NCBI RefSeq assembly: GCF_000154825.1
Contig: NZ_DS560017.1
Coordinates: 1 to 64,000, forward strand
DNA from: Anaerofustis stercorihominis DSM 17244
Lineage (GTDB): Bacteria > Bacillota > Clostridia > Eubacteriales > Anaerofustaceae
Direction: 5' to 3'
Length of the DNA: 64,000 nt
Within the stretch, counting starts at the first letter, position 1. Every line of letters begins with the position of its first letter. The notes under the pieces are model-generated. The model was not told the DNA's origin. It did not search any database and worked only from the letters and a program-made list of their open reading frames with translations. The translations under genes and the position numbers were made by a program. Positions 17,093-26,489 of the stretch are shown in pieces.

Positions 17093-19210
17093 ATGAGTTT
17101 TAATATTTCAAAAAAAGCTTATGATGCTGTTATGAGCTCCACTCGTCAGGGAGTTGAAGTATCATATCAGCTTGCTGATGAGCCGACAGTCGATAATACT
17201 CCTTTGGATATTTTATTCGGTGAAGATGGACAAGCCGATGAAAATCCCGAACAAGTCATTAACCGTATTACAGAGGAGAATATAATCGCGGGTTCATTTT
17301 CCATAGACAGATATACCGCAAGCGGAGATAATGTGGAAATCGGCAGTGCCGTAGCCGCGGAACTTAAAATGACTTTGGATAACCACACTGGTATATACGA
17401 TGATGTCAATTTCGCAGGGGCTACACTTAGAGTTAATGTTTCCGTTAAAAGAGAAGACGGACTTATTTCATACATACCTATGGGGATATTTATCGTAGAT
17501 GAACAAATCAAAAATCAGACTACGATATCTCTTACCGCACTTGATTATATGGCTGCATTTGATAAGGTATTCGATTTCAAGGATTATGAACAGGGAATGA
17601 GTATTCAGCAAATTTTATTTGCAATATATAACCAGTGTATGATAAAAGATAATGCGGAGAGCAGTTTGGGAGACTTTTTAGATCTTCCCAATATGGATTA
17701 TATCCCTTATGATTTGCCTCAGAGCGAAAGTCTTACTTGTAGACAAATCCTGCAGTGGATCTGTGAAATAACGGGTACATGTGCTTATATGGACGGGGAT
17801 GGTGAGTTACAGTTAGGATTTTATGAAGACTTTTTAATCCCCTCTACGGAAGATAAATTTGTATTAAGACCGAATATGCGTTATTCAAGCGAATACGATA
17901 AGAGCATTTTGGTACTTGATAAAATAATCGTTCAAAGTAAAGACGGTAATAATTCTGAGCCTGCTGTTTTTGAAAACGAATATGAAAACTGTGATTTGTC
18001 TTATTTATCGGCAAAAGGAATAAAATCTTCATCTTTGGTATATACGATTTCGGGAAATGACCTTATATCAGACCCAACGACTGCAGAAGGCGAAGAAACG
18101 GAAGAAGATAACTCGGAAAATACCGGGGATACATCGGAGGGTACAGGTGAAGACAATACAAATACGGATGATACAAATACTTCTGATATGCCTCCCGAAC
18201 TTGAAATACCCGATGATACCGACCCTTCCATATCTGCCGAATCGGATACACCGATTGAAGGTGGAAGCGGTGAAGGCGACGGTACTACGGAAGAGGTAAC
18301 GGAATATAAAAACAAAGCCAAAGAAATTGCAGCTGGATTAAAGGGAATGAAGGTACTTAGGTATCTTCCTTTTAAAGCAACGACTATTTCCATGCCGTTT
18401 TTATGGCCATTATGTAGAATAATATTCGAGGATAATCATGGAAATCTTATCGAGAGTATCATAACTCATCATACATTTAAATTGAATGGTTCTTCGACTA
18501 TAGAGGCAAAAGGTGTCAGTGAGCAAAAAAAAGGATATGCTTCGTCAAATCCTCTTACAAAACACGAAGCTAATATAATTGATAAGATAAAAGATGAAAT
18601 CAAATATGAAATCACTTCGAGAGAAAAAGATGTTTTAAAACTTAATAAAGTTGCTAATGCTATGTTCGGTTTATATAACACGGTTGATTTACAGGACGAC
18701 GGAAGCAGCATATTATATTTTCATGATCAGGAGAAGCTTAATGACAGTAAAATTGTCTATATGATGAATCAAGACGGTTTTTTCTGGACTGATGAATATG
18801 ATAAAAATGAACATATTTGGCAGAACGGTGCGACATCCGACGGTTCTTTTGTGACTACCTATTTAAGTACTGTCGGACTGAATGCAAGCTGGATAAATGT
18901 GGAGGGAAATGCGCCCAATGCTCCGATGAGAGAAAATATCAATAAAAATATTTTATTGGCAGACTCTAAAGACTCCTCTGAGGGTAAGGAAGATATAAAT
19001 GCTATTTCCGATAAAACAGCAAATATATATCTTGCCAACGGAAAAATAAATTTCAGTACTGATGATTATTTGCCTCCTACAAGTATTTATTCAGGGGGGC
19101 TTAGGACAAATGAAATCAATGCAATAAGTTCGGTCAACATAGGTAAATTCATATTTGAGTCGGGTAATGACGGAAATTTAACGATTAAATATCAAGGAGG
19201 TAATAATTAA
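17093..19210 (+). CDS. Tail hub / tail-associated protein
   Basis: 705 residues, GAGGAGG ribosome site. The N-terminal 320 residues resemble phage hub (Tal/gp44-like) domains: GIYDDVNFAGATLRVNV, YIPMGIFIVDEQ, TISLTALDYMAAFD, CRQILQWICEITGTCAYMDG. Residues about 325-395 are a long acidic Thr/Asp/Glu-rich stretch, after which the hub-like part resumes (KEIAAGLKGMKVLRYLPF). The C-terminal portion is fibre-like. It probably forms the tail tip and links to the fibre encoded next. The stop codon overlaps the next start (TAATG). Confidence 0.75.
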   Translation: MSFNISKKAYDAVMSSTRQGVEVSYQLADEPTVDNTPLDILFGEDGQADENPEQVINRITEENIIAGSFSIDRYTASGDNVEIGSAVAAELKMTLDNHTGIYDDVNFAGATLRVNVSVKREDGLISYIPMGIFIVDEQIKNQTTISLTALDYMAAFDKVFDFKDYEQGMSIQQILFAIYNQCMIKDNAESSLGDFLDLPNMDYIPYDLPQSESLTCRQILQWICEITGTCAYMDGDGELQLGFYEDFLIPSTEDKFVLRPNMRYSSEYDKSILVLDKIIVQSKDGNNSEPAVFENEYENCDLSYLSAKGIKSSSLVYTISGNDLISDPTTAEGEETEEDNSENTGDTSEGTGEDNTNTDDTNTSDMPPELEIPDDTDPSISAESDTPIEGGSGEGDGTTEEVTEYKNKAKEIAAGLKGMKVLRYLPFKATTISMPFLWPLCRIIFEDNHGNLIESIITHHTFKLNGSSTIEAKGVSEQKKGYASSNPLTKHEANIIDKIKDEIKYEITSREKDVLKLNKVANAMFGLYNTVDLQDDGSSILYFHDQEKLNDSKIVYMMNQDGFFWTDEYDKNEHIWQNGATSDGSFVTTYLSTVGLNASWINVEGNAPNAPMRENINKNILLADSKDSSEGKEDINAISDKTANIYLANGKINFSTDDYLPPTSIYSGGLRTNEINAISSVNIGKFIFESGNDGNLTIKYQGGNN

Positions 19211-21174
19211 TGGCAACTGTTAAAGGTAATTATTCCGGAGGAAGCAGTTATGATCTATATGTTTCCTGCGTAACCAATTCACAAAATATAGAAAAAAATA
19301 CTTCAAATGTGACTTTTACGTTTGGAATGTACAAAGCAGGTTCTAATTCACAAAGTTATAATCTAAATTCACATACATTTACTTATAGTATAAATGGAAC
19401 TAAATATACAAAATCCGTATCATTTGATTTTAGAAGTAAAGGTACGGGAACATATAACAAATTGTTTTCTGTAACGTTAAATATAACCCATGGTTCTGAC
19501 GGTAAAAAATCCGTTTCGGTAAGTGCATCTCATCCCACAGGCATTAGTTTAGGTACGGGAAAAGTTTCAACTTCTTTTGCGCTTAAAACCATACCTAGGG
19601 CGTCTGCACCTACCGTCAGCCCGACATCACAAAGCTTGGGAAATTCTATAACAATAAATACGAACCGCAAAAGTACAAGTTTTACACATAAAGTAGTTTG
19701 TACAATTGGCAGTTATTCCAAAACAATAAGCAGTGTTGGAGGAAGTACATCCTTTTCACTGGATAAAGCTATTGCAAATCAACTGCCAAATGCGACATCT
19801 GGAAAAGTCAATGTAACTTGTACTACTTATAGCGGAAGCACTAACGTTGGAAGTAAAACAACAAGCTTTACTGTCACGGTTCCCAATAATAACGATTTTA
19901 AGCCTAAAAAACCTACTAATACATTTGTCGGGAATAAATTATGTCAGGGGCTTTATGTTCAAAATGTCAGTATTTTAAATACTACGATTTCGTCAGTTGG
20001 AATTTATAATAGTACTATAAAAAACTATTCACTCAATATTGGTGGTAAAACTTACTCTTCGACGTCTTCTAAATTCTCGTCAAGTGCTCTTCCATCATCC
20101 GGGGAAGTAGCCATAACTTCTACCGTTAAGGATTCAAGAGGATACTCCAATACATCTGACGCAAGTAAGATAACTGTTTATCCTTATTCGGTTCCGACCG
20201 TTACGAATTTTAGTGCAGTAAGAACTGATGACAACGGAAGTTCTTTGAACATTTCTTTTGATATGGCTTTAAGTGCCGTTAACAATAAAAATAATCTTAA
20301 ATTTGATTTGTATTCGAAGAAATGCAGTGAAGACGGTGAACCTGCACATATTCATAGCGGGAATATAGTTCTTTTGGATGAAGGCGAATTGCCTATTGGC
20401 GATAATGTGTTATCTTATTTCAATACTGAAAGCAGAGTGACAAAACCGATTTCGGTTGAAGTTCCTTCTCTAACGGGTATTCCTTTTTCTTCCGATGAAA
20501 GCTTTGATATAATTGCTAAGTTCAGCGATTTTAATCATACTTTTGAACAAAGTTTTATACTGCAAACAAAATTTGTTACAGTGGATTTTAAGGCAGGCGG
20601 AAAAGGTGTTGCAATAGGTAAATATTCTGAAGAAGATGCTTTTGAAGTCGATATCCCTGCAGTTTTTCATAAATCCGTAGAAGGACTTGGGCTGATTGAC
20701 TCTATGTATCCGGTCGGTTCTATTTATCAAACGACAAATGCGAGTTTCGATCCTAATACTGAATGGGGAGGTAAATGGCGTAAATTAGAAGGTGTATTTT
20801 TATTAGGTTCAAATAGCAGTTATAAAATCAGTAGTGATATAAAAGATGGCGGTGAGGCTAGCCATAAACTGACAGTTTCAGAAATGCCTTCTCATAATCA
20901 TCCTATTACAGTAAATATTAGAAATGCTAATGGTAATATGGGGACTTTCTTCTGTGCCGGAACAACAGCATGGGATTCTGCATATTTCCAAGGAGATATT
21001 ACTTTAAAAAGAAATTATAGTGTATCAAATACTACACCGGATAATGCATGGAAAAAATTAAGTTGGCATTTTAGTCATGATCATTCTGCTTCATCGGATT
21101 CGATCGGCGGAAGTGGCGTTCATAATAACATGCCGCCATATAAAGTTGTTAATATTTGGGAAAGAATAGAATAG
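19210..21174 (+). CDS. Tail fibre, DUF859-like with C-terminal collar domain
   Basis: 654 residues. The Ser/Thr-rich N-terminal two thirds is all-strand and resembles the DUF859 siphophage structural family (GGSSYDLYVSCVTNSQNIEK, ITHGSDGKKSVSVSASHPTG). Around residue 495, SMYPVGSIYQTTNASFDPNT begins a collar/gp10-C-like tip domain that ends HNNMPPYKVVNIWERIE. The His-rich SEMPSHNHPI and FSHDHS segments are typical metal-binding tips. Host recognition is the likely role. Confidence 0.8.
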   Translation: MATVKGNYSGGSSYDLYVSCVTNSQNIEKNTSNVTFTFGMYKAGSNSQSYNLNSHTFTYSINGTKYTKSVSFDFRSKGTGTYNKLFSVTLNITHGSDGKKSVSVSASHPTGISLGTGKVSTSFALKTIPRASAPTVSPTSQSLGNSITINTNRKSTSFTHKVVCTIGSYSKTISSVGGSTSFSLDKAIANQLPNATSGKVNVTCTTYSGSTNVGSKTTSFTVTVPNNNDFKPKKPTNTFVGNKLCQGLYVQNVSILNTTISSVGIYNSTIKNYSLNIGGKTYSSTSSKFSSSALPSSGEVAITSTVKDSRGYSNTSDASKITVYPYSVPTVTNFSAVRTDDNGSSLNISFDMALSAVNNKNNLKFDLYSKKCSEDGEPAHIHSGNIVLLDEGELPIGDNVLSYFNTESRVTKPISVEVPSLTGIPFSSDESFDIIAKFSDFNHTFEQSFILQTKFVTVDFKAGGKGVAIGKYSEEDAFEVDIPAVFHKSVEGLGLIDSMYPVGSIYQTTNASFDPNTEWGGKWRKLEGVFLLGSNSSYKISSDIKDGGEASHKLTVSEMPSHNHPITVNIRNANGNMGTFFCAGTTAWDSAYFQGDITLKRNYSVSNTTPDNAWKKLSWHFSHDHSASSDSIGGSGVHNNMPPYKVVNIWERIE

Positions 21175-21216
21175 TGTCAAATTTAATATATTAGTAATAC
21201 GTTTATAACAATTATT

Positions 21217-21260
21217 AGCTCATTAAAGATATTTATATTTTTAATGAGCTTTTTTATTTT
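21217..21260 (+). terminator. Terminator after the fibre gene
   Basis: AGCTCATTAAA and TTTAATGAGCT form an 11-bp stem followed by a T-rich run. It separates the structural genes from the lysis genes. Confidence 0.8.
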
Positions 21261-21414
21261 AGTTATTATGAAAAAGATTATAAGAATACTTTGATATTTA
21301 ACTATTTTAATAATTTAGAAGACCTTAATTATTTTATAAAAAGGGGTTAAGAAATAACTGAAATATAAATGTATATTGAACATTATAAGATGCGGAAAGG
21401 AGGTAGATATAGAA

Positions 21415-21765
21415 ATGACGGCTGAAAGTACGATAGATCTATCGCTTTTACTGTCGCTATTTACAATAATATTCGTAGGCCTTACATATTACAGAAGTTC
21501 AAAGAAAGATACTTCAAATGATGTTAAAGAACAGATGAAGATGAGTGTGAAGCTGGATACTATTTGTAATACTACGAATGAAACCAGAAGCGATATAAAG
21601 AGTATAAATAAACAGCTTACGGATTTGATGGAGACTCAGATACTGCAGGGGCAGGAACTTAAGACCATGTGGAGACGGGTAGATGAGCACAGCGAGAAAC
21701 TAAGCGAACATGAAGAGAAAATAATAAATTTGGAAAAGGAGAATATAAAAAATGAAGAAAATTGA
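21415..21765 (+). CDS. XhlA-like holin-associated membrane protein
   Basis: 116 residues from the ATG at 21415, 8-9 nt after AAAGGAGGT (an upstream in-frame ATG at 21376 lacks a site). One N-terminal transmembrane helix (LSLLLSLFTIIFVGLTYY) is followed by a long coiled coil (about residues 30-116). The arrangement resembles haemolysin XhlA proteins, which sit next to holin and lysin genes. It overlaps the holin gene by 14 nt. Confidence 0.65.
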   Translation: MTAESTIDLSLLLSLFTIIFVGLTYYRSSKKDTSNDVKEQMKMSVKLDTICNTTNETRSDIKSINKQLTDLMETQILQGQELKTMWRRVDEHSEKLSEHEEKIINLEKENIKNEEN

Positions 21766-22105
21766 TTTAAAGGGAATAACTGCGGATACTATTGCAAGAA
21801 TGATTTTTTTACTTGTAAGTATGATAAACGGTGCGGCGGCAATGTTTGGTTTTACGAAGTTGGATATAGATGAAAATACTATATATACAGTAGTGACAGG
21901 TGTTTCGGTTATCGTATCGGCGGTGATAGGTTTTTGGAAGAACAACTCTTTTACATCTGCTGCGATCGAAGGTGATAACTTAAAAAACGCACTTAAAAGC
22001 GGAGATGTGACTAAAGAAGATTTGAAAGCTGTGGAAGAAGCAGAGGAAGATGATATGGATTACTTTTTAAGTGAAGAAGAACTTAAAGAAATGGATATGG
22101 ACTAA
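21752..22105 (+). CDS. Phage holin (SPP1/phi LC3-type)
   Basis: 117 residues. ARMIFLLVSMINGAAAMFG is helix 1 and TIYTVVTGVSVIVSAVIGFW is helix 2, followed by KNNSFTSAAIEGDN, the hallmark of this holin family. The C-terminal tail is strongly acidic. Holins permeabilise the membrane so the endolysin reaches the wall. Confidence 0.9.
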   Translation: MKKIDLKGITADTIARMIFLLVSMINGAAAMFGFTKLDIDENTIYTVVTGVSVIVSAVIGFWKNNSFTSAAIEGDNLKNALKSGDVTKEDLKAVEEAEEDDMDYFLSEEELKEMDMD

Positions 22106-22117
22106 GGAGGGATTTGT

Positions 22118-22846
22118 ATGGCAAATTCAGCGAGTAAAGTGCTAAAAATAGCGTTATCGGAGGTTGGGTACATAGAGAAAAAATCAAATAAGAGCTTGGA
22201 CAGCAAGACAGCCAATAAAGGTGATAAAAACTATACCAAATATAACAGGGATATGAAAAAGATAAGAGGTGCTGGTACTTTAAATGACTATTGGTGCGCT
22301 AATTTTGTCTCTTGGTGTTTTTATAAAGCTTTTGGTAAAAATACAGGCAAAAAGGTAATGTTGGGGTATTCAAATTATGTACCGACCATATACAGTAATT
22401 TCAGCAAGGCAAAAAGAATAAGCAAAAGCCCTAAAAAAGGGGATATAATCATTTTCGGTACTAACTCCCATGTAGGGCTTGTTTATGATGTTAAAGGAAA
22501 TTATGTTTATACTGTTGAAGGGAATACGAGTTCTAGGGATTTTGATTCCAATGGAGGTGCGGTTTGTAAGAAAAAGTATCATAAGACTAATTCTTGGATA
22601 AAATGCTACTGTAGACCTAAGTATACCGTTCCGGTGAGTGAATATCCGTTAATCAGAAAAGGGAGTAAAGGTTCTTATGTTAAGAAAGCTCAAACTCAAC
22701 TAAATAAAAAAGGCGGATATAAATTAAAAGTTGACGGGATATTTGGGAGTGCTACTCTAAGTGCGGTCAAGAAATTCCAAAAGAAAAATAAACTTGTCGT
22801 TGATGGTATCGTTGGAGCTAAGACTTGGAGTAAGTTATATAAATAA
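22118..22846 (+). CDS. Endolysin: CHAP-like hydrolase plus peptidoglycan-binding domain
   Basis: 242 residues. The N-terminal catalytic domain (about 1-165) carries DYWCANFVSWCF (Cys nucleophile), TNSHVGLVYDV (catalytic His) and VEGNTSSRDF, matching CHAP-type Cys/His amidases or peptidases. The C-terminal domain (about 172-242, RKGSKGSYVKKAQTQLNKKG, DGIFGSATLSAVKKFQKKN) is a PG_binding_1 module. There is no signal peptide, so release depends on the holin. AAGGAGGG precedes the ATG. Confidence 0.88.
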   Translation: MANSASKVLKIALSEVGYIEKKSNKSLDSKTANKGDKNYTKYNRDMKKIRGAGTLNDYWCANFVSWCFYKAFGKNTGKKVMLGYSNYVPTIYSNFSKAKRISKSPKKGDIIIFGTNSHVGLVYDVKGNYVYTVEGNTSSRDFDSNGGAVCKKKYHKTNSWIKCYCRPKYTVPVSEYPLIRKGSKGSYVKKAQTQLNKKGGYKLKVDGIFGSATLSAVKKFQKKNKLVVDGIVGAKTWSKLYK

Positions 22847-22886
22847 TTAGTGTGTATATTATTAATTTCAATTGGTTGAATATATA

Positions 22887-22930
22887 AATAAAAAATAGAG
22901 GATGTATTAAATCTCTATTTTTTATTTATT
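22887..22930 (+). terminator. Terminator after the lysis genes
   Basis: AAAAATAGAG and CTCTATTTTT with T-rich flank. Confidence 0.7.
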
Positions 22931-23045
22931 CTCATACAAAAACATATTAAATTGATAATGAATTTTAAAATCAATTTTAATGTATTATTTATTTAAAGGA
23001 TTATACTGACATGTCAAAGGATCTGATTTTAAGGAGGAATATATT

Positions 23046-24698
23046 ATGGAAGAAAAAAATAATGATGTAATGTCAGCAACTGAAATATTTATGTTAAAAT
23101 CTTTGTATGATATGAATGATAATAATATTGTTGATAATGCAGAAAAGGTAAATGGTCATACAGTTGAAGTTAATGTGCCGGAGGATGCCGTTTTTACGGA
23201 TACTAAGTATGATATAGCTACGGAAAGCATATCCGGACTAATGAGCAGTACTGATAAAGCAAAGTTAAATGGTATAAGTGAAAGAGCAACCAAAGTAGAT
23301 GTAATTGATAATATAACGAGTACCAGCTTTGAAGATGCTCTTTCTGCAAAACAGGGTAAGCTATTAAACGATAGAGTATCAAATCTTGAGACTTTACCTA
23401 AGGGCGATATGTTTAAGTCTATATATGATGCAAACAATAATGGTATTGTAGATTTAGCCGAAAATGCACAAAAGATAAATGGGTTCACTGTAGAAAAAGC
23501 TGTACCCTCAGATGCAAAATTCACTGATACTACATATGAAAAATCAAGTTCGGTTATAGATGGATTGATGAGCAAAGAGGATAAAGTTAAATTAGATGGA
23601 ATAAGCGAAAATGCAAATAGTATTTCGATTGCTGATAATCTCATAAGTTCCAGTGCCGATGAAGCTTTATCCGCAAAACAAGGTAAGTTATTAAATGACA
23701 GACTTACTGATGTTGAAGCGGCTTCTTGTGGAGATATGTTTAAATCCGTATATGATACAAATGATGACGGAAAAGTTGATAAATCGGATTATGCAGATAA
23801 TGCGGGAACGGTTAATGGGTTTACCATTGAAAAGTCTGTGCCTTCAGATGCAGTTTTTACAGATACTAAGTATTCTGTCGCAACTACAAGTTCAAATGGA
23901 TTATTGTCAAGTGCCGATAAACAAAAAATAGATAGATTAAATTTGGACACTTCTAAAAATTTAACTGTAGCAAACGCTACGGCTTCATATTTTAAAACAG
24001 ATACCAAACCCGGTGGATTGATAAGTTCTGATGGGCTTAGATTAATAACTCGTACATCGGCAGGAAATGTTGCTGTAGGTCAGGATGGGTTAAGCGGTGG
24101 GACTCATGCCGTAAGTTTATATGCGGGAGGAAAAATCAATCTTTGTATCAATAATTCCGGATCAGCCGCAAATGCCAGCAATATTGAATATGTTTATGCT
24201 GACAGTAAATATCTTTTCCGTAACAGAGCAAATGGGACTTGCTATTTAGGTTCGGCTTCTTATAGATGGAATACCATTTATTCAAAAACCGGTTCTGTTT
24301 CCACATCTGATAAAAGAAAGAAATATGATATAAACTCAATAATTAAGGATGAGAAAATAGAAAAATTCTTTGAAGGTTTAAGACCTGTTTCTTATAGATC
24401 TGTTGAAGGGGACGGTCATAGAACTCATTATGGGTTTATTGCTCAAGAAATTGAAGAAAACATCGAAAATGCGGGACTTAAATATAGTGATTTTGCTCCT
24501 ATAGTAAAAACTCCTGTAGATAAGGATGGAGAAGAACTTGATTATTATAATGAGTCTGACAGAGAAAAAATCGTTGATTATGAATATGGACTTAGATATG
24601 AAGAATTCATTTCAATAAATACAATGATGATACAAAAGCTTATGAATGAAGTAAAAGAACTCAAAGAAGAAATAAAAGAGCTTAAAAATAATAAATAG
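23046..24698 (+). CDS. Tail fibre/spike with 108-aa repeats and S74 chaperone domain
   Basis: 550 residues, ribosome site AAGGAGGAAT. Residues about 14-330 hold two and a half repeats of roughly 108 aa, each starting like MFKSIYDANNNGIVD and containing FTVEKAVPSDAKFTDT and ALSAKQGKLLNDR. A knob-like region (about 320-420) follows. The C-terminus has STSDKRKKYDINSII and HRTHYGFIAQEIEE, the peptidase S74 intramolecular chaperone, which trimerises fibres and then cleaves itself off. A coiled coil ends the protein. It is transcribed separately from the main tail operon, after the lysis genes. Confidence 0.85.
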   Translation: MEEKNNDVMSATEIFMLKSLYDMNDNNIVDNAEKVNGHTVEVNVPEDAVFTDTKYDIATESISGLMSSTDKAKLNGISERATKVDVIDNITSTSFEDALSAKQGKLLNDRVSNLETLPKGDMFKSIYDANNNGIVDLAENAQKINGFTVEKAVPSDAKFTDTTYEKSSSVIDGLMSKEDKVKLDGISENANSISIADNLISSSADEALSAKQGKLLNDRLTDVEAASCGDMFKSVYDTNDDGKVDKSDYADNAGTVNGFTIEKSVPSDAVFTDTKYSVATTSSNGLLSSADKQKIDRLNLDTSKNLTVANATASYFKTDTKPGGLISSDGLRLITRTSAGNVAVGQDGLSGGTHAVSLYAGGKINLCINNSGSAANASNIEYVYADSKYLFRNRANGTCYLGSASYRWNTIYSKTGSVSTSDKRKKYDINSIIKDEKIEKFFEGLRPVSYRSVEGDGHRTHYGFIAQEIEENIENAGLKYSDFAPIVKTPVDKDGEELDYYNESDREKIVDYEYGLRYEEFISINTMMIQKLMNEVKELKEEIKELKNNK

Positions 24699-24708
24699 AT
24701 AAAAATAA

Positions 24709-24742
24709 AAAAGAGAGGAGCATTTCTCCTCTCTTTTTATTT
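24709..24742. terminator. Bidirectional terminator
   Basis: AAAAGAGAGGAG-CATTT-CTCCTCTCTTTT, a 12-bp stem between convergent genes. It marks the right end of the tail locus. Confidence 0.88.
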
Positions 24743-25789
24743 TTATACCTTCACGGCATTACTGCTTTTCCTTATATAATTTAGAGTATATATCGTTACC
24801 GCAGTTCCTGAGATAAGAACAAAGAGGTAGAAGTTTATCCCTCGTGTAAGAAGCATTCCAGAGCTTACAAGCCCTATAGGATAGAAGAACTTAAACAGTG
24901 TCAGAAATCCTCCTTCACTTGCTCCTATACCTCCAGGTAGAGGGAGTGCCGCAACGGAAGAATATAGTACCGACTGTATAGTTATTATTTCTATTATATT
25001 GTAAGTATCAAGCCCGAATGACTTATATACAAAGAACGATACGGCATGCATAAAGTTAAGCTGGAAAAATGTAATTAGGATTGTCTTTAAAAGCGAAAGC
25101 TTTTCCTTTTTTATTAAGTCAGCCGCTTGTTTATATTCTGCTATCTCTTTATCCGCTTTTTCTTTGAAACTTTCTACTTTTTTATATTTTAGCTTTGTAA
25201 GTATCGCGGTTATCAAATTTACAGCTTTGGGCATTAGTTTCTTTGAGAATATGGCAAAGAATATAAAAAAGAAAACAAGTGCGTTAAGTGATATCCCTAT
25301 AAATAGAAGATATTTGATATTTCCTACTTTTGTCGTAAAGAAGCTGAAGTTTATTATAAATGAAGTTACGGCTATTAGTACCGCGTTGAACTGATAGCTT
25401 GCAAGTTCGATAAACAAGGCAATTGCTCCGTGAGATAAGTCTATTTTATCCTTATTCATATAATAAAGTTGCATAGGCTGTCCTCCCGAAGAGGAAGGAG
25501 TAATAGCACTGAAAAAAAATCCTACAAGGGCATATTTTATACCTCTGAAAAATCCCAAATTATAACCGAGCAGATTCACGTTTCTTATTATATTGATACC
25601 TTCTAAGCTTAAAAAGAGGCACATACACATTACAGCGAGGAATATATAATTCAAATTTACATTTTTTATGGTGTCGAATATTGCAGTGATATTGCCGTCT
25701 TTAAATAGTATATAAAAAGTTAGGACTATTAAAGTCACAAACAATATAAATGATTTAAACATAGTCTTAAATCTTGAATTATCGTTCAT
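24743..25789 (-). CDS. UPF0104/YbhN flippase-like membrane protein
   Basis: 348 residues with about eight transmembrane segments, of the lysylphosphatidylglycerol synthase transmembrane/UPF0104 family. Motifs include FFSAITPSSSGGQPMQLYYM and LPLPGGIGASEGGFLTLF, the two Gly/Pro-rich family signatures. The family contains glycolipid or lipid flippases. It is the last gene of a three-gene unit and overlaps the deacetylase gene by 11 nt. Confidence 0.85.
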   Translation of the reverse strand: MNDNSRFKTMFKSFILFVTLIVLTFYILFKDGNITAIFDTIKNVNLNYIFLAVMCMCLFLSLEGINIIRNVNLLGYNLGFFRGIKYALVGFFFSAITPSSSGGQPMQLYYMNKDKIDLSHGAIALFIELASYQFNAVLIAVTSFIINFSFFTTKVGNIKYLLFIGISLNALVFFFIFFAIFSKKLMPKAVNLITAILTKLKYKKVESFKEKADKEIAEYKQAADLIKKEKLSLLKTILITFFQLNFMHAVSFFVYKSFGLDTYNIIEIITIQSVLYSSVAALPLPGGIGASEGGFLTLFKFFYPIGLVSSGMLLTRGINFYLFVLISGTAVTIYTLNYIRKSSNAVKV

Positions 25790-26480
25790 ATTTTTCTCCT
25801 ACTGTCTTAAAAGTATAGCCTTGATTTAACCAGTTTGGTATCATTTCTCTTAAAGCTTCTATCGTTTTAAGAGGGGCTTTGTTTTTCCCTCTTCCGTCAT
25901 GAAGACATATTATATCATTATTATTTACTCTGTTTATAAGTTTATCCTTTATTATTTGAGTGGTGGTATCTTCTTCCCAGTCTTCTGCCATAACGTCCCA
26001 AAGGACAGGTGTCATGTTATTCTTCTTGATTTCTGAAATCATACTTAGGTTAAACTGTCCCCAAGGAGGGCGAAACAGCTTTGTATTAATGCCAAGTTCT
26101 TTTAGTGCATTGATCCCTCTGTTCATATTATCTTTAGTCATTCTTGGTGTTTGAAGCATTGCACTTTTATGCTCATACCAATGAAGTCCTATACTGTGAC
26201 CTTCATTTTTCATTCTTTCTATTATATCGGGATTATCCAGTGCAAATGTCCCGACAACAAAAAAGCTTGATTTTACATTGTATTCTTGGAGTAAATCCAA
26301 TAGCCTTATCGTATAATCTTTATCCGGTCCGTCGTCAAATGTGAGATATATACTTTTATCAAAAAATTCTTCATTCTTTTTCTTTTGTCTATATGATATT
26401 TTATAAATATAGGTGGGAAAGAGTGAATAACATAGGTAAGCACAAATCACTATGCTGATTGATATAATCATTAACTTCAT
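25779..26480 (-). CDS. Membrane-anchored polysaccharide deacetylase (NodB fold)
   Basis: 233 residues with an N-terminal membrane helix and a NodB domain. Motif 1 is YLTFDDGPDKD (catalytic Asp and metal Asp). Motif 2 is IGLHWYEHKS, an HxxxH metal motif where the usual Ser/Thr is Trp. Motif 3 is RPPWGQ, and ICLHDG supplies the late His. It should remove N-acetyl groups from a surface glycan. Its genetic pairing with a glycolipid glycosyltransferase suggests a lipid-linked sugar as the substrate. Confidence 0.85.
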   Translation of the reverse strand: MKLMIISISIVICAYLCYSLFPTYIYKISYRQKKKNEEFFDKSIYLTFDDGPDKDYTIRLLDLLQEYNVKSSFFVVGTFALDNPDIIERMKNEGHSIGLHWYEHKSAMLQTPRMTKDNMNRGINALKELGINTKLFRPPWGQFNLSMISEIKKNNMTPVLWDVMAEDWEEDTTTQIIKDKLINRVNNNDIICLHDGRGKNKAPLKTIEALREMIPNWLNQGYTFKTVGEKYER

Positions 26481-26489
26481 TATATTCTC

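Noticed and set aside
10253-24742. Complete inducible prophage
   Set aside because: No integrase, replication, terminase, portal or capsid genes and no flanking attachment repeats were found; only tail, lysis and regulatory genes are visible.
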